Shown piece after piece: positions 24,261-33,804 of a stretch of DNA of 47,774 bases. Source of the stretch: Bryobacterales bacterium (lineage in GTDB: Bacteria > Acidobacteriota > Terriglobia > Bryobacterales > Bryobacteraceae); NCBI GenBank assembly GCA_003136675.1, contig PLFE01000200.1, positions 1-47,774 of the forward strand, written 5' to 3'. The notes beneath the pieces are model-generated. The model saw only the letters and a program-made list of their open reading frames with translations. It searched no databases and was not told the DNA's origin. Position 1 is the stretch's first letter; each line of letters begins with the position of its first letter. The translations under genes and the position numbers were made by a program.

Positions 24261-25394
24261 ATGCTGTACTACCTGCTCTACGAAAAGCTCTTTCCGGCCG
24301 TGAGTCCCTTTCGGGTATTCCGCTTCGTGACGTTCCGCGCGGCGTTCGCCAGCATCACGGCGCTGTTTATGTGCGTTCTGGTGGGTCCCTGGTTCATTGC
24401 CAAGCTACGCGCACTTTCCATCGGCCAGCACATCCGCGAAGAAGGCCCTAAATCGCACCAGTCCAAAGCGGGCACACCGACCATGGGCGGCCTTCTGATT
24501 GTAGTCTCCATCATTGTTCCGACGCTGCTGTGGGCCAACCTGGAATACGCGTATGTCTGGATCGCGCTGTTCGCGCTGGCGAGCTTTGCAGGGATCGGCT
24601 TCATCGACGATTACGCGAAGCTGATGAAGAAGCGCAATCTCGGACTTTCCAGTCGGCAGAAGTTTCTATTGCAGGTGTTGGTGGCTCTTCTTCTGACCAT
24701 GGTGCTGGTGTTCATGAGCCGGTCCGACGCTTATTCGACGGCCATGAACATTCCGTTCTTCAAGCAGTTTCAGCCGGATTTGCTGATCCACTCGATGCTT
24801 GGGTCGCCGTGGACCTACACGCTGGCTTTTATTCCGTTCTTCATCTTTATCGTCCTGGTGGTGGTGGGCTTTTCAAATGGAGTGAATCTGACCGACGGCC
24901 TGGACGGGCTTGCCATCGGGTTGATGGTGATCGCGTCGGGCGCGCTGACCATTCTGGCCTATATGGGCGGCCACCGCGAGTTTGCTCAGTATCTGCAGAT
25001 CGCGCGCAACCCCCGCACGGCGGAGTTGACCATCTTCTGCGCTTCCATGGTGGGCGCCAGCCTCGGATTCCTCTGGTACAACGCCCACCCCGCGGACGTG
25101 TTCATGGGCGACGTGGGTTCGTTGTCGCTGGGAGGCGCGATGGGCGTTGTGGCCATTCTGATCAAGCAGGAAGTGCTGCTGCTGTTTGTCGGTGGCGTGT
25201 TCGTGATCGAAACGCTTTCGGTAATTCTTCAGGTGGGCAGCTTCAAGCTGCGGAAGAAGCGCATCTTTAAGATGGCGCCCATCCATCATCACTTTGAAGC
25301 GCTGGGATGGAGCGAATCGAAGATCATCGTGCGGTTTTGGATTGCGGGATTGGTGCTGGCTCTGTTTGCGCTCACCACGCTGAAGCTGAGATAG
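24261..25394 (+). CDS. mraY: Phospho-MurNAc-pentapeptide translocase
   Basis: The 377-residue protein has about ten membrane segments and the family's catalytic motifs: IDDYAKL (Asp-Asp), NLTDGLDGLA, and the MAPIHHHFE loop near the end. MraY transfers phospho-MurNAc-pentapeptide from UDP to undecaprenyl phosphate, giving lipid I at the inner face of the membrane. It is slightly longer than E. coli MraY (360). It begins immediately after the murF stop. Confidence 0.97.
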   Translation: MLYYLLYEKLFPAVSPFRVFRFVTFRAAFASITALFMCVLVGPWFIAKLRALSIGQHIREEGPKSHQSKAGTPTMGGLLIVVSIIVPTLLWANLEYAYVWIALFALASFAGIGFIDDYAKLMKKRNLGLSSRQKFLLQVLVALLLTMVLVFMSRSDAYSTAMNIPFFKQFQPDLLIHSMLGSPWTYTLAFIPFFIFIVLVVVGFSNGVNLTDGLDGLAIGLMVIASGALTILAYMGGHREFAQYLQIARNPRTAELTIFCASMVGASLGFLWYNAHPADVFMGDVGSLSLGGAMGVVAILIKQEVLLLFVGGVFVIETLSVILQVGSFKLRKKRIFKMAPIHHHFEALGWSESKIIVRFWIAGLVLALFALTTLKLR

Positions 25395-25400
25395 GCGCAT

Positions 25401-26756
25401 ATGGAGCTCAGGAATCGCAACATCCTCGTCGCCGGAATGGAAAGGTCGGGCATCGCCAGCGTCGAATTTCTGCTGCGCCATGGCGCGCACGTTACGGCGG
25501 CGGACGCGAAGCCGTTCGATCAATTGAATGCGGCGGCGCGGGCGCTGCGCGACCGCGGAGTGCCGTTCGCCTTGCAGAAAGACGGCGGCTTTGAGGAGTT
25601 CGACGCGGTGGTTCTTTCCCCCGGCGTTCCGTTCGACGCGCCGGAGGTTCAGGCCGCCCGGGACCGCGGGGTTCCCGTGATCGGCGAACTGGAACTGGCC
25701 GCGCCATTCCTTGCCGGCCGCACCATCGGGATCACCGGGTCGAACGGTAAGACCACCACAACCGCGCTTACCGGCCACAGTCTGGCGGAGTGCGGCGTGC
25801 CGGTTCAGGTAGGCGGAAATATCGGGACGGCCGTAACAGCGATGGTCGCTACGTCCAGGGAATCGCAGTGGAATGTTTTGGAGCTATCGAGCTTCCAACT
25901 GGAGAGCACGGTGTCATTCCGGCCCCACATCGCGGTGATCCTGAATATCACCCAGAACCATCTCGACAGGCATCACACGATGGATCGGTACGCGGACGCC
26001 AAGGGCCATATTCTGGATCATCAGGTGGAAACCGATCACGCGGTTCTGAATGCGGACGATGCGTACTGCCGGAGTTTCGAGAACCGCGGATCGGCCCAGC
26101 GGGTGTGGTTCAGCAGCACGCGCAAGCTGTCGCGGGGCGCGTATCTGGATAACGGCGATATCTGGTTCAATGGCGAGCCGGTGCTGCCCGCGGCGGACCT
26201 TCAGATCCGCGGCCGCCACAATGTGGAGAATGCGATGGCCGCGATTGAGGCATGCCATCTGGCCGGCGCTGCGCTGCCCGACATCGCGCGCGCGGTCCGC
26301 ACGTTCCAGGCGGTGGAACACCGTCTGGAGTTCGTCGCGAGGGTGAACGGGCTGGATTTCTATAACGATTCGAAAGCCACCAGCGTGGACGCGACGTTGA
26401 AGGCGCTGGATGCCTTCGACGAGGGCGTCTGGATCATCCTGGGCGGTAAAGACAAGGGCAGCGACTATACAACGCTGCGCGCGCCGCTGGCGAAGAAGGC
26501 TCGCGCCGCTTTGTTGATCGGCTCCGCGAGTGATAAGATCGGGCGCGCTCTGCAAGGCGCGGTGGAACTGATCGCCGCGGGCACGTTGGAGGCGGCAGTG
26601 CGGACGGCTTACCAAAACGCGCGCCCCGGCGACACCATTCTGCTGGCGCCCGCCTGCGCCAGCTTCGACCAATTTCAAAGCTACGAACATCGCGGCCGGG
26701 TCTTCAAAGACCTGGTTCACGGGCTGGAAACCACGGAACATGGCACAACGGCTTAA
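25401..26756 (+). CDS. murD: UDP-MurNAc-L-alanine:D-glutamate ligase
   Basis: The 451-residue ligase has the N-terminal UDP-binding fold (NILVAGMERSGIASVEFL), ATP-binding GSNGKTTTT near 112, ELSSFQLE, NHLDRHHTMDRY, and the substrate-closing YNDSKATSVDAT motif. It adds D-Glu to UDP-MurNAc-L-Ala. The end overlaps ftsW by 17 bases, consistent with coupled translation. Confidence 0.97.
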   Translation: MELRNRNILVAGMERSGIASVEFLLRHGAHVTAADAKPFDQLNAAARALRDRGVPFALQKDGGFEEFDAVVLSPGVPFDAPEVQAARDRGVPVIGELELAAPFLAGRTIGITGSNGKTTTTALTGHSLAECGVPVQVGGNIGTAVTAMVATSRESQWNVLELSSFQLESTVSFRPHIAVILNITQNHLDRHHTMDRYADAKGHILDHQVETDHAVLNADDAYCRSFENRGSAQRVWFSSTRKLSRGAYLDNGDIWFNGEPVLPAADLQIRGRHNVENAMAAIEACHLAGAALPDIARAVRTFQAVEHRLEFVARVNGLDFYNDSKATSVDATLKALDAFDEGVWIILGGKDKGSDYTTLRAPLAKKARAALLIGSASDKIGRALQGAVELIAAGTLEAAVRTAYQNARPGDTILLAPACASFDQFQSYEHRGRVFKDLVHGLETTEHGTTA

Positions 26757-27885
26757 AACGGACTGGTATCTCTTTATCACCATCGTTGTGATGGTGTTCT
26801 TCGGCGCGCTCATGATCTTCAGCGCATCCTCTGTGACGGCCAGCTTCAAGATGGGGTCGAGCTACTACTTCGTGATCCGGCAGATCTTCTGGATCGTGGT
26901 GGCGATGGGCGTGATGATGGCGTTGAAGCGCACGCACTACCGCAAGCTACAGCATCCCGCCGTCGCGTTTGTGGGCATCGGGATCGTGATGATGATGCTG
27001 ATCGCGGTCTTCTTTGTGGATACGCACCAGCACCGGTGGATCCGCATGGGGTTCGTCGGCGTTCAACCTTCCGAACTCGCCAAACCCGCGCTGGTCGTCT
27101 TTCTGGCGTTCTTTATCGCTTTGCGCGCGCGTGCGATCAACTCCAGGCACACCTTATTCCCGGCGGCGGCCGCGGTGCTTGCTCTGACGTTCCTGGTGGT
27201 GGTTGCGGACCTGGGGACGGCGGTGGTTCTAGTGGCGACGGCGGCAACCCTGTTCCTGGTCGCGGGCCTCGAATGGAGATTCTTCATGGTGGCCCTTCTG
27301 GGCATTCTGGTGGCATGCCTCTTCGCAGTCGCTTCCAAGCCCTACCGCCTGACGCGCATCATCGGCTACGTGGATCATGACTACGCCATCGTGCAGAAAG
27401 TGGACGCCACATTGCACATCCATCTGGCGGAATACCTGAAGAAATCTCTCACCACCAAGGACACGCGTTATCAAAGCGACCAGGCCCGCATCGCGGTCGG
27501 TTCCGGCGGCGTGACGGGACTCGGGTTGATGCAAAGCAAACAGAAAGAAGGCTACCTGCCCGAGCCGCACACCGATTTCATTTACGCCATTGTTGGAGAG
27601 GAATTTGGCTTTCTGGGCGCGGCGGCGGTGCTGATCGGCTTTGGGATTATTTTGTGGCGGGGGATGCGGGCAACGGTGTTGATCCCGGATGATTTTGGCC
27701 GGTATCTCGCGCTGGGCATAACCACGCTGCTGGTAGTGCAGGCTTTCATGAATATGAGCGTCGTGCTGGGCATGATGCCGACAAAAGGGATTCCGCTGCC
27801 GATGCTCAGCTTCGGCGGCAGTTCTCTTCTGAGTACGTTGGCCTGCCTCGGGATTCTTCTCAACGTTTCCGAGCATGCCGGATAA
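26740..27885 (+). CDS. ftsW: Septal SEDS glycosyltransferase FtsW
   Basis: The 381-residue protein is a SEDS (RodA/FtsW/SpoVE) polymerase with about ten membrane segments. Key family stretches are the FVGVQPSELAKPALV motif, the periplasmic loop with HTDFIYAIVGEEFG, and PTKGIPLPMLSFGGSSLL. It polymerises lipid II at the septum together with FtsI. Placement between murD and murG, and pairing with ftsI in this cluster, favour FtsW over RodA. It overlaps murG by 11 bases. Confidence 0.95.
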   Translation: MAQRLKTDWYLFITIVVMVFFGALMIFSASSVTASFKMGSSYYFVIRQIFWIVVAMGVMMALKRTHYRKLQHPAVAFVGIGIVMMMLIAVFFVDTHQHRWIRMGFVGVQPSELAKPALVVFLAFFIALRARAINSRHTLFPAAAAVLALTFLVVVADLGTAVVLVATAATLFLVAGLEWRFFMVALLGILVACLFAVASKPYRLTRIIGYVDHDYAIVQKVDATLHIHLAEYLKKSLTTKDTRYQSDQARIAVGSGGVTGLGLMQSKQKEGYLPEPHTDFIYAIVGEEFGFLGAAAVLIGFGIILWRGMRATVLIPDDFGRYLALGITTLLVVQAFMNMSVVLGMMPTKGIPLPMLSFGGSSLLSTLACLGILLNVSEHAG

Positions 27886-28960
27886 GTTTCTTTTCGTGAT
27901 GGCTGGCGGCGGTACGGGTGGACATGTGATTCCTTTGCTTGCAGTAGCGCGGGAACTCCGATCGCGCGGGGACGACTGTATTTTCGTTGGGACTGAGCGC
28001 GGCGCGGAAGCACGCCTGGTTCCGGCGGAAGGGTTCCGGCTGGAGTTTATCCGCGCCGGCGGCTTGCAAGGCGTGAGCGTTGGCCGCAAGATCGCGGCGG
28101 CGTTTGAGCTGGTGTTCGCGACATGGAACCAGTTTCGGAAGATGGGATCGCGCCGGCCCGCGGCGGTGTTCAGCCTGGGCGGTTATGTGGCTGGACCGCC
28201 GGTGCTGGGTGCGCTGTTCCGCCGCATTCCCGTGGTGGTGATGGAGCCGAACGCCGTTCCGGGGCTGACCAATCGATGGATCGCACGCTATGTCCGATTG
28301 GCCCTGATCAATTTTCCGGAGACCGCGCGTTTCTTTCCAGCGGGCCGGGCGGAGATGACGGGATTACCCGTTCGCGAGGAGTTCTTCCACATCGCGCCGC
28401 ATGCCGGCACGGTTCCCTTTACCGTGCTGATTACCGGGGGCAGCCAGGGTGCGCTGACTCTGAACCGAGCCGCACGCGACGCATGGCCGAAGCTGCGCGA
28501 ACTGGGCGACGCGATCTACGTGATTCATCAGACGGGGTCGTTGCATTTCGAGGAGTTTCGGATCGGGTTTGAAACTTCTGGAGTGAATGGAGAAATTGTC
28601 CCCTTCATCACGGATATGCCTTCGGCTTACGCGCGGGCGGATCTGGTGATCTGCCGGTCGGGCGCGGGCGCGGTTTCCGAACTCGCCGCCGCGGGGAAGC
28701 CCAGCGTTCTGATTCCCTATCCCTTTGCGGCCGACGACCATCAGCGGCACAACGCGGTGGAGTTCCGCAATGCCGGCGCCGCGCTGCTGGTGAGCAACGC
28801 CGAGTGGACGGGCGGCAGGATGTTTGAGATCATTCAACAGCTTTCGGGCGATCGCGGCAGGCTGCACACAATGGGCGAAGCCGCACGTTCTCTCGCGCAT
28901 ACTGGCGCCGCAAGCCGCGCGGCGGACATTCTGGAAGGAGTGGCGAGAGAAAGTCGTTGA
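27875..28960 (+). CDS. murG: Lipid II synthase (UDP-GlcNAc transferase MurG)
   Basis: The 361-residue GT28-family enzyme starts [20 protein letters not shown], with the G-loop GGGTGGH near residues 11-17 that binds the acceptor. It continues with [13 protein letters not shown], a second G-loop ITGGSQGA, and [22 protein letters not shown], the donor-binding signature. It adds GlcNAc to lipid I at the cytoplasmic membrane face. A 37-base gap separates it from murC. Confidence 0.97.
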   Translation: MPDKFLFVMAGGGTGGHVIPLLAVARELRSRGDDCIFVGTERGAEARLVPAEGFRLEFIRAGGLQGVSVGRKIAAAFELVFATWNQFRKMGSRRPAAVFSLGGYVAGPPVLGALFRRIPVVVMEPNAVPGLTNRWIARYVRLALINFPETARFFPAGRAEMTGLPVREEFFHIAPHAGTVPFTVLITGGSQGALTLNRAARDAWPKLRELGDAIYVIHQTGSLHFEEFRIGFETSGVNGEIVPFITDMPSAYARADLVICRSGAGAVSELAAAGKPSVLIPYPFAADDHQRHNAVEFRNAGAALLVSNAEWTGGRMFEIIQQLSGDRGRLHTMGEAARSLAHTGAASRAADILEGVARESR

Positions 28961-28997
28961 CAGACCGCTTCGTTCGCCGAAACAATACATTAAGGTA

Positions 28998-30392
28998 ATG
29001 TTCTTTTCCAAGCAGCATCTTCATTTCGCGGGGATCGGTGGTATCGGCATGAGTGGAATCGCCGAGGTGCTGCTCAATCTGGGTTACGAGATCAGCGGGT
29101 CGGATCTAAAACTGTCCGCGACGACGGATCGTCTGCGTAAATTGGGCGCGGTTATTTACGAGGGTCACGACGCGCAGAATGTCACGGGGGCGAAGGCTTT
29201 GGTAGTCAGTTCGGCGGTTGATGAATCGAATCCGGAAGTGCAGGAGGCGCGCCGTCTGCAAATTCCGGTGATTCCGCGTGGTGAGCTGCTGGCGGAACTC
29301 ATGCGGCTGAAGTATGGGATCGCGGTGGCGGGAAGCCACGGGAAAACGACCACCACTTCGATGATCGCGACCATTCTCAACCATGCGGGCAAAGACCCCA
29401 CGGTGGTAGTGGGCGGCAAAGTCGCGACCATGGGCGGTTCGAATGCGCGCGTGGGGCACAGCGACTTCCTGGTGGTGGAGTCGGATGAAAGCGACGGGTC
29501 GTTTCTGAAGCTCGCGCCGATTCTGGCCATTGTCACCAACATCGACCGGGAGCATCTGGATCACTACGCTTCTCTCGAAGAGATTCGAGACGCTTTCGTA
29601 GAGTTCGTGAACAAAGTTCCTTTCTATGGGGCGGCGTTTGTTTGCGTCGACGATGAAAACGTTCAGAGTATTCTGCCGCGCGTACGCCGCCGCACGGTGA
29701 CTTACGGACGCAGCGCGCAGGCGGATCTGATGATCCACGACAGCAGTTGCGGCAGCTTCAATTCCGATTTCGAAGTACGCGCGATGAGTGGAGAACTGGG
29801 CCGCTTTCAACTGCATGTTCCGGGTGAGCACAACGTGCTGAACGCCACCGCGGCAATTGGCATCGCGCTCGAACTGCATGTAGATCTGGAGGCAATTCGC
29901 GAAGGGCTGGCTTCCTACCGCGGGGTGGATCGCCGCTTCCAGGTGAAAGGCGCCACGCGCAACATCACCGTGGTGGACGACTACGGACACCACCCGACCG
30001 AGATCCGCGCCACGCTTGCGGCCGCGCGATCCACCGGCGCCAAGCGCGTCCTGGTTCTGTTTCAGCCGCATCGCTACACGCGCACGTTTCACCTGATGGA
30101 CGACTTTGGACGGGCCTTCATGCAGGCGGACCGTGTGTTCGTTCTGGACGTCTACGCCGCGTCGGAGAAGCCGATCGAGGGCGTGACGGGCGCGGCGCTG
30201 GCTGAGCGGATGCGGCAGTTCGGCCACAAATCCGCCGAGTACGTACCCTCGCTCGGCGCCGGGGTTGAGGCCATCACCGACGCGGCGGAAGAGGGCGACA
30301 TGATCATCACGCTGGGAGCGGGCAGCGTCTCGCAGGCCAGCGAAATGATTCTGGAGCGGCTAAGACCAGCCAGCGAGGTGTATCATGCCTAA
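28998..30392 (+). CDS. murC: UDP-MurNAc:L-alanine ligase
   Basis: I start at the ATG at 28998 ([20 protein letters not shown]), which follows a TAAGG ribosome site and gives 464 residues; the frame is open upstream inside murG but that part is a shadow. Motifs are [26 protein letters not shown] near 112, [10 protein letters not shown], and [10 protein letters not shown]. It adds L-Ala to UDP-MurNAc, the first Mur ligase step. It overlaps ftsQ by 8 bases, leaving no room for murB or ddl. Confidence 0.97.
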   Translation: MFFSKQHLHFAGIGGIGMSGIAEVLLNLGYEISGSDLKLSATTDRLRKLGAVIYEGHDAQNVTGAKALVVSSAVDESNPEVQEARRLQIPVIPRGELLAELMRLKYGIAVAGSHGKTTTTSMIATILNHAGKDPTVVVGGKVATMGGSNARVGHSDFLVVESDESDGSFLKLAPILAIVTNIDREHLDHYASLEEIRDAFVEFVNKVPFYGAAFVCVDDENVQSILPRVRRRTVTYGRSAQADLMIHDSSCGSFNSDFEVRAMSGELGRFQLHVPGEHNVLNATAAIGIALELHVDLEAIREGLASYRGVDRRFQVKGATRNITVVDDYGHHPTEIRATLAAARSTGAKRVLVLFQPHRYTRTFHLMDDFGRAFMQADRVFVLDVYAASEKPIEGVTGAALAERMRQFGHKSAEYVPSLGAGVEAITDAAEEGDMIITLGAGSVSQASEMILERLRPASEVYHA

Positions 30393-31173
30393 GCTTTCGC
30401 GCACTCTCGAAAAGAAACGGCCGCGCATTCGCGCGCGCACCTACCTGACTATGGGTGCGCTGCTGATCGTATTCGTCTCGACAGCTTTTGCGGCGCGGAC
30501 CTTTCACGGTTTTTTGGCCCACGATGCACGCTTCCTGCTGAACGCTCCCACGTACCGCGCGCGGCAGGAGGGGATTACGGTTCTCGGCGCAACCAATACT
30601 TCGCTGGGCAGCGTGCAACAAGTGTTCGCGCAGGATTATGGCCGCAGCATTTACGACATCTCGATCGCCGAGCGCCGCAGACGCCTGCTGGCGGTGGATT
30701 GGATTCAGGACGCGACGGTATCGCGCGTGTGGCCGAATCGCATCGTTGTGCGCGTCCACGAGCGCAAGCCGGTGGCATTCGTGAACGTGCCGCACGAATC
30801 GGTTCTGCTGATTGACGGGGAAGGCGTGTTCCTCTCGCCGCCGCCGCGGGCCAACTTCGAACTCCCCGTGCTGAGCGGAGTGTGGCTATCGCAAACCGAA
30901 GCCGAGCGCAAACTCCGTGTGCAGGCGGCGCTGCGTTTGCTGGACGACATGGGCCCCGCGGCAGCCACGGTTTCCGAAGTGAATGCGACCGCGATCGACG
31001 AAATGAGGGTGGTGGCGGATATTGATGGCAAGGCCTACGAGCTTTGGCTGGGCGATACGAACTTCGGATCCCGCTTTCACAATTTCACCGACCATCTGGC
31101 GGAACTCAAGGCCGGATCTCCAGGCGCAACAGTTTTTGATTTAAGGATTGACGATCGGATTACGGCCCGGTAA
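30385..31173 (+). CDS. ftsQ: Divisome protein FtsQ
   Basis: The 262-residue bitopic protein has a basic cytoplasmic tail ([11 protein letters not shown]), one membrane segment (about 21-41), a POTRA domain beginning near [18 protein letters not shown], and the FtsQ beta domain with [20 protein letters not shown] and [11 protein letters not shown]. It links FtsA-side and periplasmic division proteins and binds FtsL-FtsB. Sequence conservation is modest but motif order and position make the call secure. Confidence 0.92.
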   Translation: MPKLSRTLEKKRPRIRARTYLTMGALLIVFVSTAFAARTFHGFLAHDARFLLNAPTYRARQEGITVLGATNTSLGSVQQVFAQDYGRSIYDISIAERRRRLLAVDWIQDATVSRVWPNRIVVRVHERKPVAFVNVPHESVLLIDGEGVFLSPPPRANFELPVLSGVWLSQTEAERKLRVQAALRLLDDMGPAAATVSEVNATAIDEMRVVADIDGKAYELWLGDTNFGSRFHNFTDHLAELKAGSPGATVFDLRIDDRITAR

Positions 31174-31195
31174 GCAGCAGGCAGAGAAGCACAGA

Positions 31196-32410
31196 ATGAA
31201 TACAACCAGGCAGACAAAACCCATCTACACCGCGGGCCTCGACCTCGGTAGCACGATCACGCGGTGCGTGATCGCCAGACTCGACGGTTCGCGGCTACAC
31301 TTCGCCGGTGCGGGGGCCACTCTGTCCGGCAGCGGCTGGAACAAGAGTCGCGTGGTGGACCGGCCAGCCGTTTCGGCGAGCGCGCTGAAAGCGGTGCAGA
31401 TGGCGGAGACCGAAGCGGGCGTACAACTGGAAAGCGTGGTGGTGGGCTGCGGCGGGTTGACGGTGCGCGGCGCGAACACTCGCAGCCGCACGGAAACCGG
31501 GCGTCCGCGAGAGATTGAGCAGCGCGATGTGAACCGGGCGTTTGAACGGGCCGCGCGTGTTGAGCTTCAGGACGATCGAATGATTCTGCAGCTTTGTCCG
31601 CAGGAGTTCGCTCTGGACGACCGTCCCGGCTTTCGCGATCCGCGCAAGATGGTGGCGAGTTCGCTGGAGGTAAACGCGCACCTGATCACCATCTCCGCGC
31701 TGGAGCACAACACCATTGTGGATGCCGTCAATCATGCGCACCTGACCGTGGACGAGACGGTATTCGAGGCCGTGGCAGCGTGCTATGCGGCCGTACTACC
31801 GGAAGAGCGGCGCGATGGACTGGCGCTGATCGATATCGGCTCGCAATCGACGCAGATGGTGGTCTATTACGGAGACGCCACGCAACTGGCGAGCACCATC
31901 CCGGTGGCGGGTGATCACTTTACGCGCGATGTGGCCCACTATCTTCGCGTCGGCTACGACGATGCGCAGCAGGTGAAAGAGCAGTACGGCTGCGCTCAAT
32001 CGGGCACCACGGCCGAGAACTCCTACATCTGCCTGCCGGCCCCCAACGGGCGCGAACCACGCGATGCGTCGCGCGCCATTGTCAACGAAATACTGGAAGC
32101 GCGCGCCGAGGAGCTTTTCACGCTGGCGCAGCAGGAACTCGCGAAGGTGGGTATGGACCATGCGTTGTCGAGCGGCGTGGTTCTTTCCGGGGGCGGCGCG
32201 ATGCTGGCGGGAATGTGCGATGTCGCCGAGCGGATTTTGAATTGCCCAGTGCGGCTGGGATTGCCGACCGGTCTGATGGATTTTCCGGAAGACCTGGACG
32301 CGCCGGATTGGACAGTGGCCGCGGGCCTGGCGATGTACTCGGCGCGGCTGCATTCGCTGGTGGACCTGGAACGGCAATCCATTGGCCTGCTGGGGAGAAT
32401 CTTGCGGTAA
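31196..32410 (+). CDS. ftsA: Divisome actin-like protein FtsA
   Basis: From the ATG at 31196 the protein is 404 residues, beginning MNTTRQTKPIYTAGLDLGST. Actin-fold phosphate loops are LDLGSTITRCVIA, LIDIGSQSTQMVVY, and the adenosine motif VVLSGGGAMLAGM. The C-terminus LLGRILR is a short amphipathic helix that would attach it to the membrane. FtsA tethers FtsZ to the membrane and recruits later division proteins. ftsZ follows after 16 bases. Confidence 0.96.
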   Translation: MNTTRQTKPIYTAGLDLGSTITRCVIARLDGSRLHFAGAGATLSGSGWNKSRVVDRPAVSASALKAVQMAETEAGVQLESVVVGCGGLTVRGANTRSRTETGRPREIEQRDVNRAFERAARVELQDDRMILQLCPQEFALDDRPGFRDPRKMVASSLEVNAHLITISALEHNTIVDAVNHAHLTVDETVFEAVAACYAAVLPEERRDGLALIDIGSQSTQMVVYYGDATQLASTIPVAGDHFTRDVAHYLRVGYDDAQQVKEQYGCAQSGTTAENSYICLPAPNGREPRDASRAIVNEILEARAEELFTLAQQELAKVGMDHALSSGVVLSGGGAMLAGMCDVAERILNCPVRLGLPTGLMDFPEDLDAPDWTVAAGLAMYSARLHSLVDLERQSIGLLGRILR

Positions 32411-32426
32411 CTACTGAAAGGAGCCT

Positions 32427-33602
32427 ATGTCAATCTCTACGGACCTCAACTCACTCAAATACGAAATGCATGAAGAAACGCGCAAAGGCGCGCGCATCAA
32501 GGTGATCGGCGTGGGCGGCGGCGGGTCGAATGCCGTGGCGCGTATGATGCAGGAGGGTCTGGAAGGACCGGAATTCCACGTCCTGAATACGGACGCACAA
32601 GCGCTTTCGATTTCGCCGGTGCCGAGCAAGATCCAGATTGGGGCGAAGTTGACGCAAGGGTTGGGCGCGGGGTCCGACCCGGCGATTGGCCGGCAGGCCG
32701 CCCTGGAAGATACCGAACGCATTCTGGAATTGCTGCAAGGCGCGGATATGGTTTTCGTGACGGCCGGACTGGGCGGCGGAACCGGAGCCGGAGCCGCGCC
32801 CGTGGTGGCATCGCTGGCCAAAGAACTGGACGCGCTCACCGTGGCCGTGGTCACCAAGCCGTTCTTGTTTGAAGGTGGGAAGCGCATGCGGCAGGCCGAG
32901 AAGAGCCTGACCGAACTGGCCGCCTGCGTGGATACGCTGATCACGATTCCGAATGAACGCCTACTGGCGATTGTGCCGCGCGGCACGAGCTTTGTGGAGG
33001 CGTTCCGCGTGGCGGACGATATTCTGCGCCAGGCGGTGCAGGGGATCAGCGACATTATTCTGACGCCGGGCATTATCAATCTGGACTTCTCGGACATTCG
33101 AGCCACGATGCTGGGGATGGGCCACGCCATGATGGGAACGGCCATCGCCCGCGGAGAAAATGCGGTGGTGGAGGCGGCGCGCATGGCGATCAACTGTCCG
33201 CTGCTGGAGGATACGCGCATTGCCGGTTCGCGGCGGGTGCTGATTAACCTGACCGGATCTTCCAACCTGGGCCTGCATGAGTTAAATGAGGCGTGTTCGA
33301 TTATTCGAGAAGCGGCGCAGTGCGAGGATGTGCATATTAACCTGGGCGTGATTACCAATGACGGCATGGGCGATGCCGTGAAGGCTACGGTGATTGCGAC
33401 TGGATTCCGGATGGAGGAGAGCCGGAGGGAGGAGGAATTCTTTACTCCCCGGGAGGTTTCGACGGCGGCGGCTTCGGCGGCAGCATCGTCGGAGCCTGTG
33501 GAGCAGGTGGCGCAGGAACCGGCCGCGGCGCCTCTTGATGAGTTTGATCCTTATGATCTGGAAGCGCCGGCGTATTTGAGGAACCGAAGGTTGGTGCGGT
33601 AG
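32427..33602 (+). CDS. ftsZ: Cell-division GTPase FtsZ
   Basis: The 391-residue tubulin homologue has an AAAGGAG ribosome site. It contains [13 protein letters not shown] for nucleotide binding, the tubulin signature [12 protein letters not shown] (near 113-122), and the T7-loop region [12 protein letters not shown] flexible Glu/Ala-rich linker leads to a C-terminal peptide ending [15 protein letters not shown], which should bind FtsA. It polymerises into the Z ring. A partial, internally deleted copy of this gene occurs at 35526-35596. Confidence 0.98.
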   Translation: MSISTDLNSLKYEMHEETRKGARIKVIGVGGGGSNAVARMMQEGLEGPEFHVLNTDAQALSISPVPSKIQIGAKLTQGLGAGSDPAIGRQAALEDTERILELLQGADMVFVTAGLGGGTGAGAAPVVASLAKELDALTVAVVTKPFLFEGGKRMRQAEKSLTELAACVDTLITIPNERLLAIVPRGTSFVEAFRVADDILRQAVQGISDIILTPGIINLDFSDIRATMLGMGHAMMGTAIARGENAVVEAARMAINCPLLEDTRIAGSRRVLINLTGSSNLGLHELNEACSIIREAAQCEDVHINLGVITNDGMGDAVKATVIATGFRMEESRREEEFFTPREVSTAAASAAASSEPVEQVAQEPAAAPLDEFDPYDLEAPAYLRNRRLVR

Positions 33603-33707
33603 GGGAGCGGCCCGGCCAATCGAGTTAGTATGCAGCGGCAGAGGCCGTCGCCCTGCCGCCAGCGCCTACGCGCGCCGGCCTTCCGCGCACGGTGGTGGCG
33701 GGGTCCC

Positions 33708-33800
33708 TTAGGGGTCGCGAGCCACGCGGAAGCCGAGGTTTCCGGTGCAGGTATCAGCCGCATTTCCGCTGCGTGCGGAGTTGCGACTGGAAGGCGGGCT
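33708..33800 (-). pseudogene. Remnant resembling the end of a formylglycine-generating-enzyme (SUMF1) domain
   Basis: On the minus strand one frame reads ...AADTCTGNLGFRVARDP followed by TAA at 33708-33710. The G-F-R-V-A-R ending after a D-x-C-x-x-N-x-G pattern is what SUMF1/FGE-sulfatase domain proteins usually show at their C-terminus. No complete domain precedes it; the upstream frame breaks within about 30 codons and runs into the sulfatase-like remnant. The identification rests on a short stretch and is tentative. Confidence 0.4.
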
Positions 33801-33804
33801 TCCC

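Noticed and set aside
32760..32800. FtsZ tubulin signature reading GGGTGAG instead of GGGTGTG
   Set aside because: Ala or Ser at this place is allowed by the family pattern, so it is not evidence of altered GTPase function.
32974..32987. GTGCCGCGCGGCAC palindrome in ftsZ (and its relic) as a possible parS-like site
   Set aside because: It encodes the conserved V-P-R-G-T of FtsZ and does not match the parS consensus; the second copy is explained by the ftsZ fragment.
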